Shown: positions 23,109-32,539, counted from the first letter of the stretch. The stretch is 64,000 nt of DNA from Myxococcales bacterium (GCA_016794345.1 JAEUKE010000129.1:1-64000); one strand, 5' to 3'. The notes: generated by a model not told the origin, from the sequence alone. Program-made: numbers and translations.

Positions 23109-24860
23109 TCACGGGCCGCTGTTCAGTGGATTCCTGTGAGGTGAGGGGCTGACCGTCTTCGGGCTCCGAAGGCGCCGTCGCACGCTCAACAGCGAGAGCA
23201 ACGCGAGGCCGAGCGCGCCGGGGCGTCGGTCCGGGCGAGGCGTCGAGCAGCTGCAGCCCTCCTCGCCGCCGTCTTCTTCGGAGGAGCCGCCGGCCCCGCC
23301 CTCGTTCGCGCCGCCCTCGCCGGCACCGGCGCCAGCGCCGGCGCCGGACCCGGTCGCGTCCCCGCCCGCGCCCGTCGAGGCGTTGCTCGAGGTGGCGCTC
23401 CCGGGGGGCTCGCCGCCGCAGGCTTCGCAGGCGCGTCCGACGCACCCGAAGGCGCAGGCGCCCACCTCGCTGGCCGCGTCGCTCGCCGTTGCGCAAGCTC
23501 CTCCGTTCATGCGGAGGTCGAAGGCGTCGTCGCTGGGGTCGGCGGGCACATCGACGAACGTGCAGGGCGTATCGGGTGCGGCGATGGACGAGGCGTCATA
23601 GGTGGTCGCGGTCCGCCACGCTTCGAGCGTGTCGTAGTAGGTGCCGTCGTATTGGATCTCGACCCAGCGCGAGGTCGCGTCGTAGGCGTTGAAGTCAATC
23701 GTGTGCGGGACGCCGTCTTCGGGCGGCGGAGCGACGAGGTTCACGGACTCCGCGTCGGACGGCGGCAGGAAGGCGACGACGTTGTTCGTCACGACCGTCG
23801 GTGAGAAGGGCTCGACCGCGATTCCGCCGCCCGTGCCGAGGCACGTGTTGTGATCGACGAGGTTCGTGAAGCCGTTGCCTGGATCCTCCGCGATGAAGGC
23901 GACGCAGGCGCCGCCGCCCACGACGACGTTGCCGTAGGCCATCATGTCGCTCGACCGGTTCATCCGGATCGACGTCACCGGCCCTGCGTCGCGGAACAGG
24001 TTGAAGCGGGCGACGGGGGTCGCGGACGAACGGTGCAGGTCGTAGCCCCACTGCGCCGTGCTCACGACGGTGTTGAACTCCCATATGGCGCGCTGGCAGT
24101 CGAACTCTTTGAAGCCCGCCTCTCGCGGCGCGTTCGGGCTGCTCGCGCAGTGCCCCGTCGAGTCCTGCACGTCGTGGACGAAGTTGTGGTGCGCGACACA
24201 GTCATTGCAGGCCTCGAGCCGAATGCAAGACCAGTTGCCGTCGCAGACCTCCCAACCGTGGGTGCAGTCGACGTTCTGGACGCGCATACCGTCACCGTGG
24301 ATCGCGAGCAGGCCATCGATCGCGAGGTGGTCGATGACGACGTGCGCAATGGGCTGCTCGGCGCCGGTTAGGGCGGCGTGTGACGCGGCGTTGTTCGTCG
24401 GTGCTGCAGGGTCCCAAGAATGGATGAGCGGCGGCGCGTTGCGGTCCGCCGCCGTGATGACGATCGGTGCGTCCGCCGTGCCCATCCCCTGGATCAGGAA
24501 CGGGCCTTGGGGCTGGTAGTAGTCGCCGGGGTGGACGAAGAGGGTTTCGCCGGGGGCGAGCGAATCGAGGGCAGCTTGCAGATCGTTGAAGCGACCCGGC
24601 TGGCCGGGGCCTCCCGCGCACTGATCGACGAGCCCGTCGCCCGCCTCGCTGCACGTGCGATCGACGTACTTCGCGACCTGGCCTGGGAGATCGAGCACCT
24701 CACAGGAGCCGCAGTCGTTGGGGCAGGTGCTGCAGGTCTCGGGGAAGGCGCACACGCCGTCGTCTGCGCAGAACGGATATTGCGCGTGGGCGACGCCCGC
24801 GAACGTCGCGATGAGCCCGGTGAACGCGGCCGCGACGCCGACTCGCAGGGCCGCGCTCAC
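23109..24860 (-). CDS. Secreted right-handed beta-helix protein with MYXO-CTERM tail
   Basis: The 583-aa protein starts at GTG 24860, with AAGGAG upstream and GTGA overlapping the stop of the upstream gene. The signal peptide ends GVAHA-QYPF. A small Cys cluster follows (CADDGVCAFPETCSTCPNDC). The body has repeated beta-helix coils with Asn/Asp ladders (VVIDHLAIDGLLAIHGDG, VAHHNFVHDV, MMAYGNVVVGGG, VDHNTCLG). After a Gly/Ala/Ser low-complexity linker the tail reads GCSCSTPRPDR, a hydrophobic stretch and RRRLR: a classical MYXO-CTERM sorting signal. It is likely surface-displayed, perhaps binding or cleaving polysaccharide; pectate-lyase-like folds share this shape. The long Arg-rich extension after the tail is unusual. 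Confidence 0.8.
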   Translation of the reverse strand: MSAALRVGVAAAFTGLIATFAGVAHAQYPFCADDGVCAFPETCSTCPNDCGSCEVLDLPGQVAKYVDRTCSEAGDGLVDQCAGGPGQPGRFNDLQAALDSLAPGETLFVHPGDYYQPQGPFLIQGMGTADAPIVITAADRNAPPLIHSWDPAAPTNNAASHAALTGAEQPIAHVVIDHLAIDGLLAIHGDGMRVQNVDCTHGWEVCDGNWSCIRLEACNDCVAHHNFVHDVQDSTGHCASSPNAPREAGFKEFDCQRAIWEFNTVVSTAQWGYDLHRSSATPVARFNLFRDAGPVTSIRMNRSSDMMAYGNVVVGGGACVAFIAEDPGNGFTNLVDHNTCLGTGGGIAVEPFSPTVVTNNVVAFLPPSDAESVNLVAPPPEDGVPHTIDFNAYDATSRWVEIQYDGTYYDTLEAWRTATTYDASSIAAPDTPCTFVDVPADPSDDAFDLRMNGGACATASDAASEVGACAFGCVGRACEACGGEPPGSATSSNASTGAGGDATGSGAGAGAGAGEGGANEGGAGGSSEEDGGEEGCSCSTPRPDRRPGALGLALLSLLSVRRRLRSPKTVSPSPHRNPLNSGP

Positions 24861-26353
24861 GGCGCGCTCCTTTCGTAGGCGCCGACGCTCGGAGTCGCCG
24901 CATAGCACTGCCCGTCGCGGTCGCCGGAGAGCTCCCCGAGCGCGGCGCCCGCGCCGATCGCTGGGCTGCCGGCGGCGAGGTGGAAGTCGCTCGCCGCGTC
25001 GACGAAGGCCGGGTCGACGCCGATGAGGCCGCCCTGCTCGGCGGCGGGGAGGTTCGGCTGTGACGCGCCCGGGTCGTCGTGCGCGTACCAGAGGTTGTTC
25101 TGGAACGAGAACGAGGCGGGGTCCGTGTCCGGTCCGACGTTCGCGTGCACGCCAACGTCGGACGCTCGGTAGTAGACGACGTTGTTCACGAAGCGACCAT
25201 TCGAGGCGGGGAGGAACGTGTATCCGCCGCCGGTGGTCGTCTCCTGGAGGATGCGAAGGACCCAGTGCTCGGGATGGATCAGGGTGTTGTTGGCGGCGAG
25301 GCAGTCGACGCAGCCCACGAACGCGATGGGCGACATGGATCCCTCGATGACGTTCGCCAGCGCGAAGATGCGTCGTGCCTCGACGTTCGGATCCGAAGTC
25401 GAGAGCGGCGGCCGGAAGTACTCGAGGCCGGTGGACCCTCCGAGGTTGATCGCGCGCTCGCCTGCGTTCACGAAGTGGTTCGCGACGATCGTGATGTCGG
25501 CGCTACCCCCTTTGGTCTGCACCGCGTTCGAGCCCATCTCCGAGAAGCTCGAGCGCGCGACGACGCCGCGGTGGCAGCCGACGTGGTCGATCCCGCTCCC
25601 ACCCCCGCCGCATCTGGCGAAATCGCTCCCGACGACCCAGAAGTCGTTCACGCCTGAGAGCTTCAGGCAGTCGTTGTTGCCGCCCGTGCCGATGTCGTGG
25701 ATCGACACGCTCCGGAAGACGACGAACCGCGTCGCGTCTTCGTTCGCGTAGTCGCCGCCGTCGTCGCAGTTGATGCCGTTCGCCGTGCCGCCGGCGATCT
25801 CGAGGTCGTGGACGACGAGGTGGCGAACGCGGCTGAGGTGCAGGCCGTTGTCTCCGCCTTGGATCACGGGCCGCGCCTCGCCGTCGGCGCCGCCGAGCCA
25901 GATGGGCGCGCCGTCGGTGCCGCCGAAGTCCGAGAGGTAGGTGCCGCCCGCGTAGGTGCCTTCGTGGATCACGATCGCCGTCCCGGGGCTCGCGAGCTGC
26001 GCAGCGTGGCCGATTGTCGCGAAGGGCGCGTCCGCTGCGCCGGTACCGGACGCGTCGCTGCCCGTCGTCGCCACGTGGAGCGCCGCGGTCGGCGCGAGTC
26101 CAGATTCGATCGTCATCGGATCGCCGCAGGGGAGCGGTGCGCCGCCGCCGCTCCCGGCGCCGGTCCCGGTGCTCGAGGTGCCGGCTGAGGCCGACGCGCC
26201 CGTGCCGTTTCCGGCGCCCGACCCGGTGTCGCAGCAGGGGGTCGATGTGCCCGTCGATCCGGCCCCCGTTCCTTCTCCGTCCGACGCGGCGTCGGTGCAT
26301 CCCGAGGCCATCGTGCCGAGCGTGCCGATGAGGAGGAGCCAAGCTTGTCGCAT
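24857..26353 (-). CDS. Lipoprotein with a parallel beta-helix domain
   Basis: The 498-aa product has a signal ending TMASGC and a long Gly/Thr/Ser/Ala linker to about residue 70. A beta-helix domain follows with DUF1565-like start (LHVATTGSDASGTGAADAPF, then ATIGHAAQLASPGTAIVIHEGTY) and coils ending in Asn or Asp (LVVHDLEIAGGTANGINCDD, VVARSSFSEMGSNAVQTKGG, IVANHFVNAGERAINLGG). Such proteins are usually carbohydrate-active or adhesins. Its stop overlaps the start of the MYXO-CTERM beta-helix protein (GTGA), so the two are translationally coupled and probably act together outside the cell. Confidence 0.8.
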   Translation of the reverse strand: MRQAWLLLIGTLGTMASGCTDAASDGEGTGAGSTGTSTPCCDTGSGAGNGTGASASAGTSSTGTGAGSGGGAPLPCGDPMTIESGLAPTAALHVATTGSDASGTGAADAPFATIGHAAQLASPGTAIVIHEGTYAGGTYLSDFGGTDGAPIWLGGADGEARPVIQGGDNGLHLSRVRHLVVHDLEIAGGTANGINCDDGGDYANEDATRFVVFRSVSIHDIGTGGNNDCLKLSGVNDFWVVGSDFARCGGGGSGIDHVGCHRGVVARSSFSEMGSNAVQTKGGSADITIVANHFVNAGERAINLGGSTGLEYFRPPLSTSDPNVEARRIFALANVIEGSMSPIAFVGCVDCLAANNTLIHPEHWVLRILQETTTGGGYTFLPASNGRFVNNVVYYRASDVGVHANVGPDTDPASFSFQNNLWYAHDDPGASQPNLPAAEQGGLIGVDPAFVDAASDFHLAAGSPAIGAGAALGELSGDRDGQCYAATPSVGAYERSAP

Positions 26354-26473
26354 GCCGAGGCCATGGCAAACCTCGGGCCGCGCTCGGCTGAGGCGTTTGC
26401 GCCGGGAAGCTCACCGTGCCGAGCCGGCGGGGCGCACGAGCTTGCACGCGGTGCAAGGTCTTGCACGCCCCCG

Positions 26474-27913
26474 CTACTCGAACCGATAGAAGGGCTTGCT
26501 GCTCGCCGGCGCGGCGGTCGGAGTGGGTGAGGCGGGCGGCGCGGCCGTCTGTGGGCGAGGCGGGATCCCCGGCCGAGGCGGCTGAGGAGCCGACGCGCCC
26601 GCGGTCGACGACGGTGAGGGGAACACCGACGCCTGCGCGCGTGGGTCCGCATCCCCGAGCGTCGTCGCCGCGCTCGACGCTGCCTGCGCCGCGTTGCTCG
26701 TCGCTGGGCTCGGAGCGGCTGGCTTCTGCTCTGGTCGGGAAGCCATGAACGCGGCCGCGCTGGCGACGCCGATCGCGCCGACGAGCGCGGCGAAGGCGAG
26801 GCCGCGCCGTCGACGTTGCGGTGGCTCGGTCGCGCTCGCCTCGATCGACAGGCCGCGGGTCTCCGTCCGCGTGACCTCGGCTGGCGGCAGCCCGGCGTCG
26901 GTGCGCGTCTCGAGGTCGGCCGCGTGTGCGCGCCGCTGCGCCTGATCGACGCCGGTCCGCTCGATGGCGGCGATCCGGCTCGCGCGCTCCTCGAGCGCGT
27001 CGTGCCCCGCTGCGACGACCCACCCGCCGATCTGCGACGCGGGCGCGATCGGTCCGGAGGCCTCGAGCGCGAGCGCGAAATCGCGGGCCGTCGGCCAGCG
27101 CTTGGACGGGTCGCGATCCAAGGCGCGCATGACGACGTCGTCGAGCGCGCTCGGGATCTCCGGGCGGCGTGAGCTCGGCGGCGGAATCGGCGCCTCGAGC
27201 ACCTTCATCATGACGTGGCCTTCGTTCTCGCCGGCGAACAGCCGCTCGCCGGTGAGCGCCTCCCAAAGGACCACGCCTGCCGCGAAGACGTCCGTCGCGC
27301 GGCCGACCTCACCCAAGCGGATCTGCTCCGGTGCCATGTACGCGAGCTTGCCCTTCACCTGCCCCTCGCGTGTCGTCTGGAGCCTCCCGCGAGCCTTGGC
27401 GATTCCGAAGTCGAGGACACGAGCGAGGCCGTCGGCGCCCACGAGGATGTTCTGTGGCGAGACGTCGCGGTGAACGATCCCGAGCGGCTCTCCGGTCTCC
27501 GTCGTCGCTTCGTGGGCGGCGTGCAGTCCGTGGAGGGCCGAGGCGAGGATTCCGTTGACGACCGCGAGCGGCGGCGCTGCGTCGGTCGCGCGGAGCAGCT
27601 TGGCGAGCGACTCGCCGTGCACGTACTCCAAGACGAGCAGGATGTCCGCGCCATCGACGACCACGTCGAGCGTGGCGACGACGCTCGGGTGCTGGATCCG
27701 CGAGGCGAGGCGAGCTTCGTCGAGGATGCTCGACACGATCGCCGGCTCCTCCGCGAAGCTCGCGTGGAGCTGCTTGATCGCCACGGTCTTCGCGAAGCCG
27801 GCGGAGCCCGTCATGCGACCAAGGTGCACCGACGCCATGCCGCCCGAGGCGAAGGCACCGAAGACTTGGTATCGGCCGATCGAGCGCGCGCCCAACGATC
27901 TGCGAGGATACAC
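26474..27913 (-). CDS. Membrane Ser/Thr protein kinase
   Basis: The Hanks-type kinase domain begins IGRYQVFGAFASGGMASVHLG, with the lysine in KTVAIKQL, HRDVSPQN, VLDFGIAKA and MAPEQIR all present, so it should be active. A single membrane segment (LAFAALVGAIGVASAAAFMA) follows near residue 390, then a Pro/Ala/Ser-rich extracytoplasmic tail ending FYRFE. GTG 27913 was preferred over the ATG at 28006, because the longer form would overlap the divergent TPR gene by 82 bp and its extra residues look unstructured. 120 bp separate it from the beta-helix lipoprotein. Confidence 0.85.
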   Translation of the reverse strand: MYPRRSLGARSIGRYQVFGAFASGGMASVHLGRMTGSAGFAKTVAIKQLHASFAEEPAIVSSILDEARLASRIQHPSVVATLDVVVDGADILLVLEYVHGESLAKLLRATDAAPPLAVVNGILASALHGLHAAHEATTETGEPLGIVHRDVSPQNILVGADGLARVLDFGIAKARGRLQTTREGQVKGKLAYMAPEQIRLGEVGRATDVFAAGVVLWEALTGERLFAGENEGHVMMKVLEAPIPPPSSRRPEIPSALDDVVMRALDRDPSKRWPTARDFALALEASGPIAPASQIGGWVVAAGHDALEERASRIAAIERTGVDQAQRRAHAADLETRTDAGLPPAEVTRTETRGLSIEASATEPPQRRRRGLAFAALVGAIGVASAAAFMASRPEQKPAAPSPATSNAAQAASSAATTLGDADPRAQASVFPSPSSTAGASAPQPPRPGIPPRPQTAAPPASPTPTAAPASSKPFYRFE

Positions 27914-27923
27914 TGCTCGAGCG

Positions 27924-28664
27924 ATGGTCCGGCTGTGTTCCTCGGCGATGTTGCTTTTGACCGTGCTGTGGACGGCCCCCGGCCGGGCGGGCGAGGGGAG
28001 CGACACCGAGCGGGCCGAGAAGCTCTTCGCCGAGAGCGCGGAGGCCTACAAAGCAGGGCGATTCGAGCGGGCGATCGAGCTGCTCGAAGAGGCTCACCGG
28101 CTCACCGGGGAGCCCGTCCTGCTCTTCAACCTGGCGAAGGCGCACGAGGGGCGGGGCGATCTGCCCAAGGCCATCGAGGCGTACGACGCCTACCTCCGAG
28201 ACGCGAAGCTCGTGCCGGATCGTGGTGCCATCGAGGAGCGCCTGAAGACCCTGCGGGCGCAGGTGGCGTCGCGCAGCGAGCTCGAGAAGAAGGCGGAGGC
28301 GGAGCGCCTCCGGGCCGAGCGCGCGGAGCGGGACAGGCCGTCGCCGAGCCCGGTGCCGTGGGTCCTCGCTGGCGTCGGCGTCGCCGGGCTCGTCACCGGC
28401 GCGGCGCTCGGTGTCGTCGCCAAGGGCAAAGAAGAGGACGCGGGGGACGCCGCCAATCAGGTCGAAGCCAGCGACATCCGTGACGAGGCCGAGCGCTTCG
28501 CGCTCGGCGCGAACGTCGCGTTCGGTATCGGCGGCGCCGTGCTCACCGGCGCCATTATCTGGGGCATCGTCGACGTCGTCGTCCTCTCCGGCGGCGCGGA
28601 GGACGGCGCGACCGCGCGGATCCTGGTCGAGCCCACCGGGCTGCGGTTCGTCGCCACCTTTTGA
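27924..28664 (+). CDS. Secreted TPR protein with C-terminal membrane hairpin
   Basis: The 246-aa protein has a signal peptide ending PGRA and TPR units (AEKLFAESAEAYKAGRFERAIELLEEA and VLLFNLAKAHEGRGDLPKAIEAYDAYL). A coiled coil rich in Glu, Arg and Ala spans about residues 115-135. Two membrane segments follow (WVLAGVGVAGLVTGAALGVVA and FGIGGAVLTGAIIWGIVDVVVL), with a short beta tail. The same design recurs at 43186-44136 and 56696-57703, each time beside a kinase gene. It starts 10 bp from the start of the divergent kinase. It may be a sensor or scaffold partner of the kinase; this is inference from repeated co-occurrence. Confidence 0.75.
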   Translation: MVRLCSSAMLLLTVLWTAPGRAGEGSDTERAEKLFAESAEAYKAGRFERAIELLEEAHRLTGEPVLLFNLAKAHEGRGDLPKAIEAYDAYLRDAKLVPDRGAIEERLKTLRAQVASRSELEKKAEAERLRAERAERDRPSPSPVPWVLAGVGVAGLVTGAALGVVAKGKEEDAGDAANQVEASDIRDEAERFALGANVAFGIGGAVLTGAIIWGIVDVVVLSGGAEDGATARILVEPTGLRFVATF

Positions 28665-28670
28665 CCGGGC

Positions 28671-29774
28671 TCAGTGGAAGATCCGCACCGACCGAACATG
28701 AACGGTGGCGTCGCGGTTCCACTGCCCGCCGAGCGCGAACTGGGTCGAAGGGGTCAGCAAGTCCGCGTGCTCCAGGGCCACGCCGTTCCGGGCGAGGGCA
28801 GAGAGCGGAACTTCGACGGTGCGAAACCCCGTCGTGGGAATGAAGGTGAGCTCGTCGAAGCGGTAGCTCTCCTTGGCGATCGACTCGCCGATGTCGTTCA
28901 GCTCCGTGCCGTCGTCGAAATCGAGCCACACGATCCCGATCCGCGCCGGCAAGGTCGACTCGAAGAAGAGGTCCACCTCGACGTAGGCATCATCGAAGGT
29001 GTCGCCTCGGACCAAGTTCGCTTGCCCCCCGTCCGAGCCGAGCGTGAGCCGACGATCGAGCTTGAGAGGCTGGCCGCATTCGAAGCGCGTCTCGCCTCCG
29101 CTCGACCCGCCGCCGATCGGCTCGCCCGAGGCGTCGCACTCCATGACGCAACAGACGTACTCCGCGAGCACGTACGTGACCTCGGTCTCGGAGCCGTTCG
29201 TCGAGAGCCGCACCGAAGAGGGCTGGAACGAGGGCGTCCCCGGGTTCGCCGGATCGAAGATCCAGATCGGCTGGTTCACAGACTCCGGCGGCGTGGGGAC
29301 CGCGATCACCTCCGACCGCGACTCGCAACCGCTGGTGTCGACCGACTGGAGCGCGGCGTAGTAGGTCGTGCTCGGGGTGAGGCCGCCTTCCAAGACGACG
29401 ACGCGCTGGGTCCCGGGGCCGGTCATTTCGGCGAGCTCAGGGTGGTCGGCGTCCGTGAGGACGCGCGCCGAGCCCGAACGCGACTCGACGTCCTGCTTCG
29501 ACGTTCCGATGACGACCTCGTACCGAAGAAACCCGTCGGCCGCGCCTACGGCTGGCAGGGTGAACGCGATCCCGTGGGGCGTCGCCCAGAGCTTGTCGAA
29601 GCGTTTGGCGGAGACCTTGCACGCGTCAGCGACGCAAACGTTCGCGGAGCGATCGCAGAGGTAGCCCTCGATGCAGGGGCAGCCCCGACCATCGAGCGAG
29701 ACGTCGATGCTGCAAGCGCCGATCGCGAAGAAGCTCGCCACGGCACCGAGCGCGCGGGCTCCGCAGCGGGTCAT
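28671..29774 (-). CDS. Lipoprotein with fibronectin-like and jelly-roll-like regions
   Basis: The 367-aa protein has a lipoprotein signal ending FFAIGAC. It is followed by a small Cys-rich segment (CPCIEGYLCDRSANVCVADAC). A beta-sandwich with GLTPSTTYYAALQSVDTSGC is typical of a fibronectin type III domain. A C-terminal beta-rich region (AYVEVDLFFES, FRTVEVPLSAL) could be a carbohydrate-binding jelly roll. Its ATG overlaps the stop of the FHA-sigma54 activator (ATGA), so both are translated together. It may be a signal input or output of that regulator. It converges on the TPR gene with a 6-bp gap. Confidence 0.7.
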   Translation of the reverse strand: MTRCGARALGAVASFFAIGACSIDVSLDGRGCPCIEGYLCDRSANVCVADACKVSAKRFDKLWATPHGIAFTLPAVGAADGFLRYEVVIGTSKQDVESRSGSARVLTDADHPELAEMTGPGTQRVVVLEGGLTPSTTYYAALQSVDTSGCESRSEVIAVPTPPESVNQPIWIFDPANPGTPSFQPSSVRLSTNGSETEVTYVLAEYVCCVMECDASGEPIGGGSSGGETRFECGQPLKLDRRLTLGSDGGQANLVRGDTFDDAYVEVDLFFESTLPARIGIVWLDFDDGTELNDIGESIAKESYRFDELTFIPTTGFRTVEVPLSALARNGVALEHADLLTPSTQFALGGQWNRDATVHVRSVRIFH

Positions 29775-31105
29775 TCCTTGATCCCGAGCTTGGCGAGTCG
29801 GTACTGGAGCGTGCGCTTGGAAATCCCGAGCATGTCGGCGGCTCGCTGGCGGTGGCCGTCGCATGCAGCGAGCGCGCGCTCGATCGCGGCCCGCTCCGCC
29901 GTGTCGACGTGCTCTTGCATGCTGGAGCCCGAGGTTGCGGTCCTCTCCAGCACGCTGCGGGGCAGGTGGGTCGCGTCGATCGCGGCCCCGTTCGAGAGCA
30001 CGACGGCGTGCTCCACCGCGTTCTTCAGCTCGCGCACGTTCCCCGGCCAGGTGTGGGCGAGGAGCGCGGCGCGCGCGCCCTCCGAGATGGGGGGGGCCAG
30101 CTTGCCGAGCTTCTTCGCGAAGCGGTGCGTGAACGTCTCCGCCAGCGGAACGATCTCGGTCTTTCTCTCTCGGAGCGGCGGCACCTCCAGCACGAAGCCG
30201 GCGATTCTGTAGAAGAGATCCCGCCGGAACGCGCCCCTCTCGACCATGCCCTCGAGGTCGTGGTGCGTGGCGCAGACGAAGCGCACGTCGACGGCGAGCT
30301 CCTCTCGACCGCCAACGCGCTGGACGCGCTGCGTCTCGAGCGCGCGGAGGAGCTTCGCCTGCATCGCCAGCGGAAGGTCTCCGATTTCGTCCAGGAACAA
30401 CGTTCCTTTGTCGGCGAGCTCGAGGTAGCCGCGCTTCTTCTCGGTGGCGCCGGTGAACGCGCCCTTCTCGTGACCGAAGAGCTCGCTCTCGATCAGGGAC
30501 TCGGGCACGGCGGCGCAGTTCAGGCGAACCAGCGGGCCGGTCCGGCGCGACCCGCGCTCGTGCAGGCGCGCGGCGAGGATCTCCTTGCCGGCGCCGGTCT
30601 CTCCCCGGATGAGCACGGGCGTCGGAACCCCGGCGAGGCGCTCGACGAGATCGAAGAGCTCCTTCATTCGAGCGTCTGCCACGACGACCTCGTCCGTGGG
30701 GCCGAACGTCTGCGGCGTGGGCAGCGCGATGACCGTCACGCGTGCGGGCCCAACGCCGATCTCGTCGCCGCGCGAGAGCGCCCGCTCCTCCGACTTGAGC
30801 ACCGTGGTGCCGACGCGCGTACCGTTACGGCTGCCCAGGTCCTTGACGAACAGCCGCCCGCCGCGGAGCGCGATCTCGACGTGGCGCCGCGACGCGCGCG
30901 AGTCATCCACGACGATGTCGGCGTCTTCTCCTCGGCCGATGACGAGGCGGTCGTCTTCCTCGACCGGGTGAACGTCGGCGCGGTCGCCGACGCGGACGAG
31001 AACGTAGGCGCGGTCCTCCCTGCGAAGGGAGCCTTCGGTCGTCGGGCCCACGTCGATCTGCGTCGTGCCGTCGTGGGCGGTTTCTCTCGGGGGGCCCGCG
31101 CTCAT
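29771..31105 (-). CDS. FHA-domain sigma54 enhancer-binding protein
   Basis: The 444-aa regulator has an N-terminal FHA domain (about residues 35-120, IGRGEDADIVVDDSRASRRHVEI and LGSRNGTRVG) that binds phosphothreonine. An AAA+ sigma54-activator domain follows, with Walker A GETGAGKE, the sigma54-contact loop GAFTGA, Walker B LFLDEIGDLP and the arginine finger region RRDLFYRI. A Fis-type HTH (RQRAADMLGISKRTLQYRL) ends the protein. All key motifs are intact. FHA activators respond to Ser/Thr kinases, and the window encodes several. It is the only sigma54 activator seen here, so it is the natural candidate for the inverted-repeat pairs in the first 20 kb, though it lies 10 kb away. ATG 31105 overlaps the stop of the HypB-like remnant. 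Confidence 0.92.
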   Translation of the reverse strand: MSAGPPRETAHDGTTQIDVGPTTEGSLRREDRAYVLVRVGDRADVHPVEEDDRLVIGRGEDADIVVDDSRASRRHVEIALRGGRLFVKDLGSRNGTRVGTTVLKSEERALSRGDEIGVGPARVTVIALPTPQTFGPTDEVVVADARMKELFDLVERLAGVPTPVLIRGETGAGKEILAARLHERGSRRTGPLVRLNCAAVPESLIESELFGHEKGAFTGATEKKRGYLELADKGTLFLDEIGDLPLAMQAKLLRALETQRVQRVGGREELAVDVRFVCATHHDLEGMVERGAFRRDLFYRIAGFVLEVPPLRERKTEIVPLAETFTHRFAKKLGKLAPPISEGARAALLAHTWPGNVRELKNAVEHAVVLSNGAAIDATHLPRSVLERTATSGSSMQEHVDTAERAAIERALAACDGHRQRAADMLGISKRTLQYRLAKLGIKE

Positions 31106-31400
31106 GGGCGAGCGTGGAGTCTAATCGTTTGCCCGAGCGGGCGCACGCCGGCCAAGCTCGAACACAGACCTTCGAGGTACGTCACGACCTCGTCGAGGCC
31201 GTCGCCCCGCCGTCGAGGCGGCGATGATCCGGACTCCTGGCCGAATCCGATCGGCGTTTGCTGCGAGCCGCTCGGGTGCGGCGCGAGAACGAGCTTCGTT
31301 ATCACCACGAGGTCCGCCCGCTCGAACATCACCGGGTACTTGAGCGGCTTGTCCTCTCCCTCGGTCAGGGAGACGAGGACCCAGTGGCGACAACCGGTGG
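31102..31400 (-). pseudogene. HypB (hydrogenase nickel-incorporation GTPase) remnant
   Basis: One minus-strand frame contains VSLTEGEDKPLKYPVMFERA then DLVVITKLVL, unmistakably the C-terminal half of HypB (SVTEGEDKPLKYP..F..AD..V.TK.DL). After an apparent deletion comes GDGLDEVVTYLEGL, the usual GEG(M/L)-D...WL end. The P-loop, the metal-binding Cys and the residues between are missing, so it cannot be functional. No hydrogenase genes are near. The frame stays open to an ATGA overlap with the sigma54 activator. The rest of 31106-31563 shows no gene. Confidence 0.65.
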
Positions 31401-31563
31401 CGCCGCTTCTGCTCACCATCCTCGATGGTGCCCAGCACGTACTGACGCTCGAGTGAGCTGCCGGTTGGGGTGGCGGGCGCCACGCGTGAAAGTGGCGCCG
31501 CCACTCGCGAGGCCCTTGATACACGCCAAGGCGCGGCTCTCGGGGCTGGCGGCCTCGTCGTGC

Positions 31564-32529
31564 TCACGGCGGATAGGAGACGGAGAACGGTTCCCCGACG
31601 GCGGTCCGCCGGCCGAAGTCGACGCGGTCGGTTCGAACCACGAGCTCGGTGGCGTGGCGCTGGAAGACGACGGTGACGGCCTCGGGGCCGTCCGCGGCGA
31701 CCAGCGAACGGAGCCCGTAATACGGCTCGGGGAACCGGACCGGGCGAGGGGACCCAGCAGGCCGCAGCTCCATCGCGTCGGTCGAGAGGACGACGACGCG
31801 CTCGTCGGACACCTCGAGCTCCGTGAGGAGGGCGCAGCCTGACCGCGCGCGCTGGCGCACCTCCCCATCGACGTGTAGCTCGAGCTCGGGCGGCGGAACG
31901 ACCGGAGGTTGATCGCGGTCTCTCCGGAGGACGACGAGATGGCCTCGCCGTGTCGCGAGCTGGTCGAGGTGCAACGCACCGCTCGCGTCTTCGTTCTGGA
32001 GCTCGACATTCGTCGACGCGAGCCCGAGCAGACCTCCGGACCCGCGATCGAGCGCGACGAACGAGAGCTCGAGGAGGTCGTGCTCACCGCGGTGCACATG
32101 GCGCTCCACGCGCACCACGCGCACGAGCGGTTCGGGCGCGCGAGCCAGAACGAGCTGAGGGCTGACGTCGATTCGCGACGCGAGCGAGTGGGGCTCGTCT
32201 GCAACCCCGAGGCACGCGTCGCTCGACCGGACGGGCTCGCCAGGGCTCCTCGTGGCGGCCAGGTCGACGGAGGGGAACAGCGCGAAGATGGGAGGCTCGC
32301 CGGCCTCCTCGCGCCGGAGATAGAGCGGGGGCGCGACCGAGGCCGGGTCGATCGCGCTCGGGAGCGGACGCCAGGAGACCTCGAGCCCCCACCGCTCGTC
32401 GCGGGCGACGCTGCTGGCGGTCGCAGCCGCGGGGCTGGGCAGGCGAACCGGGGCTCCCGGAGGCGCCGGCGAGCACGCCAGTGCGAAGGTGAAGAGGAAC
32501 CGCAGCGTCGTCAGGAACGTCGGAGGCAC
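31564..32529 (-). CDS. Lipoprotein of unknown function
   Basis: The 321-aa protein is read from GTG 32529, chosen because it yields a short lipoprotein signal (TTLRFLFTFALAC). The mature part is beta-rich with many charged strands (WGLEVSWRPLP, LVRVVRVERHVHRGEHDLLELSFVALDRG, VVVLSTDAMELRPAG, AVTVVFQRHATELVVRTDRVDFG). I recognise no catalytic motif. It stands alone between the HypB remnant and the desaturase-like remnant. The upstream part of the longer frame (32530-32640) is debris. Confidence 0.6.
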   Translation of the reverse strand: MPPTFLTTLRFLFTFALACSPAPPGAPVRLPSPAAATASSVARDERWGLEVSWRPLPSAIDPASVAPPLYLRREEAGEPPIFALFPSVDLAATRSPGEPVRSSDACLGVADEPHSLASRIDVSPQLVLARAPEPLVRVVRVERHVHRGEHDLLELSFVALDRGSGGLLGLASTNVELQNEDASGALHLDQLATRRGHLVVLRRDRDQPPVVPPPELELHVDGEVRQRARSGCALLTELEVSDERVVVLSTDAMELRPAGSPRPVRFPEPYYGLRSLVAADGPEAVTVVFQRHATELVVRTDRVDFGRRTAVGEPFSVSYPP

Positions 32530-32539
32530 CTGATCGCGG

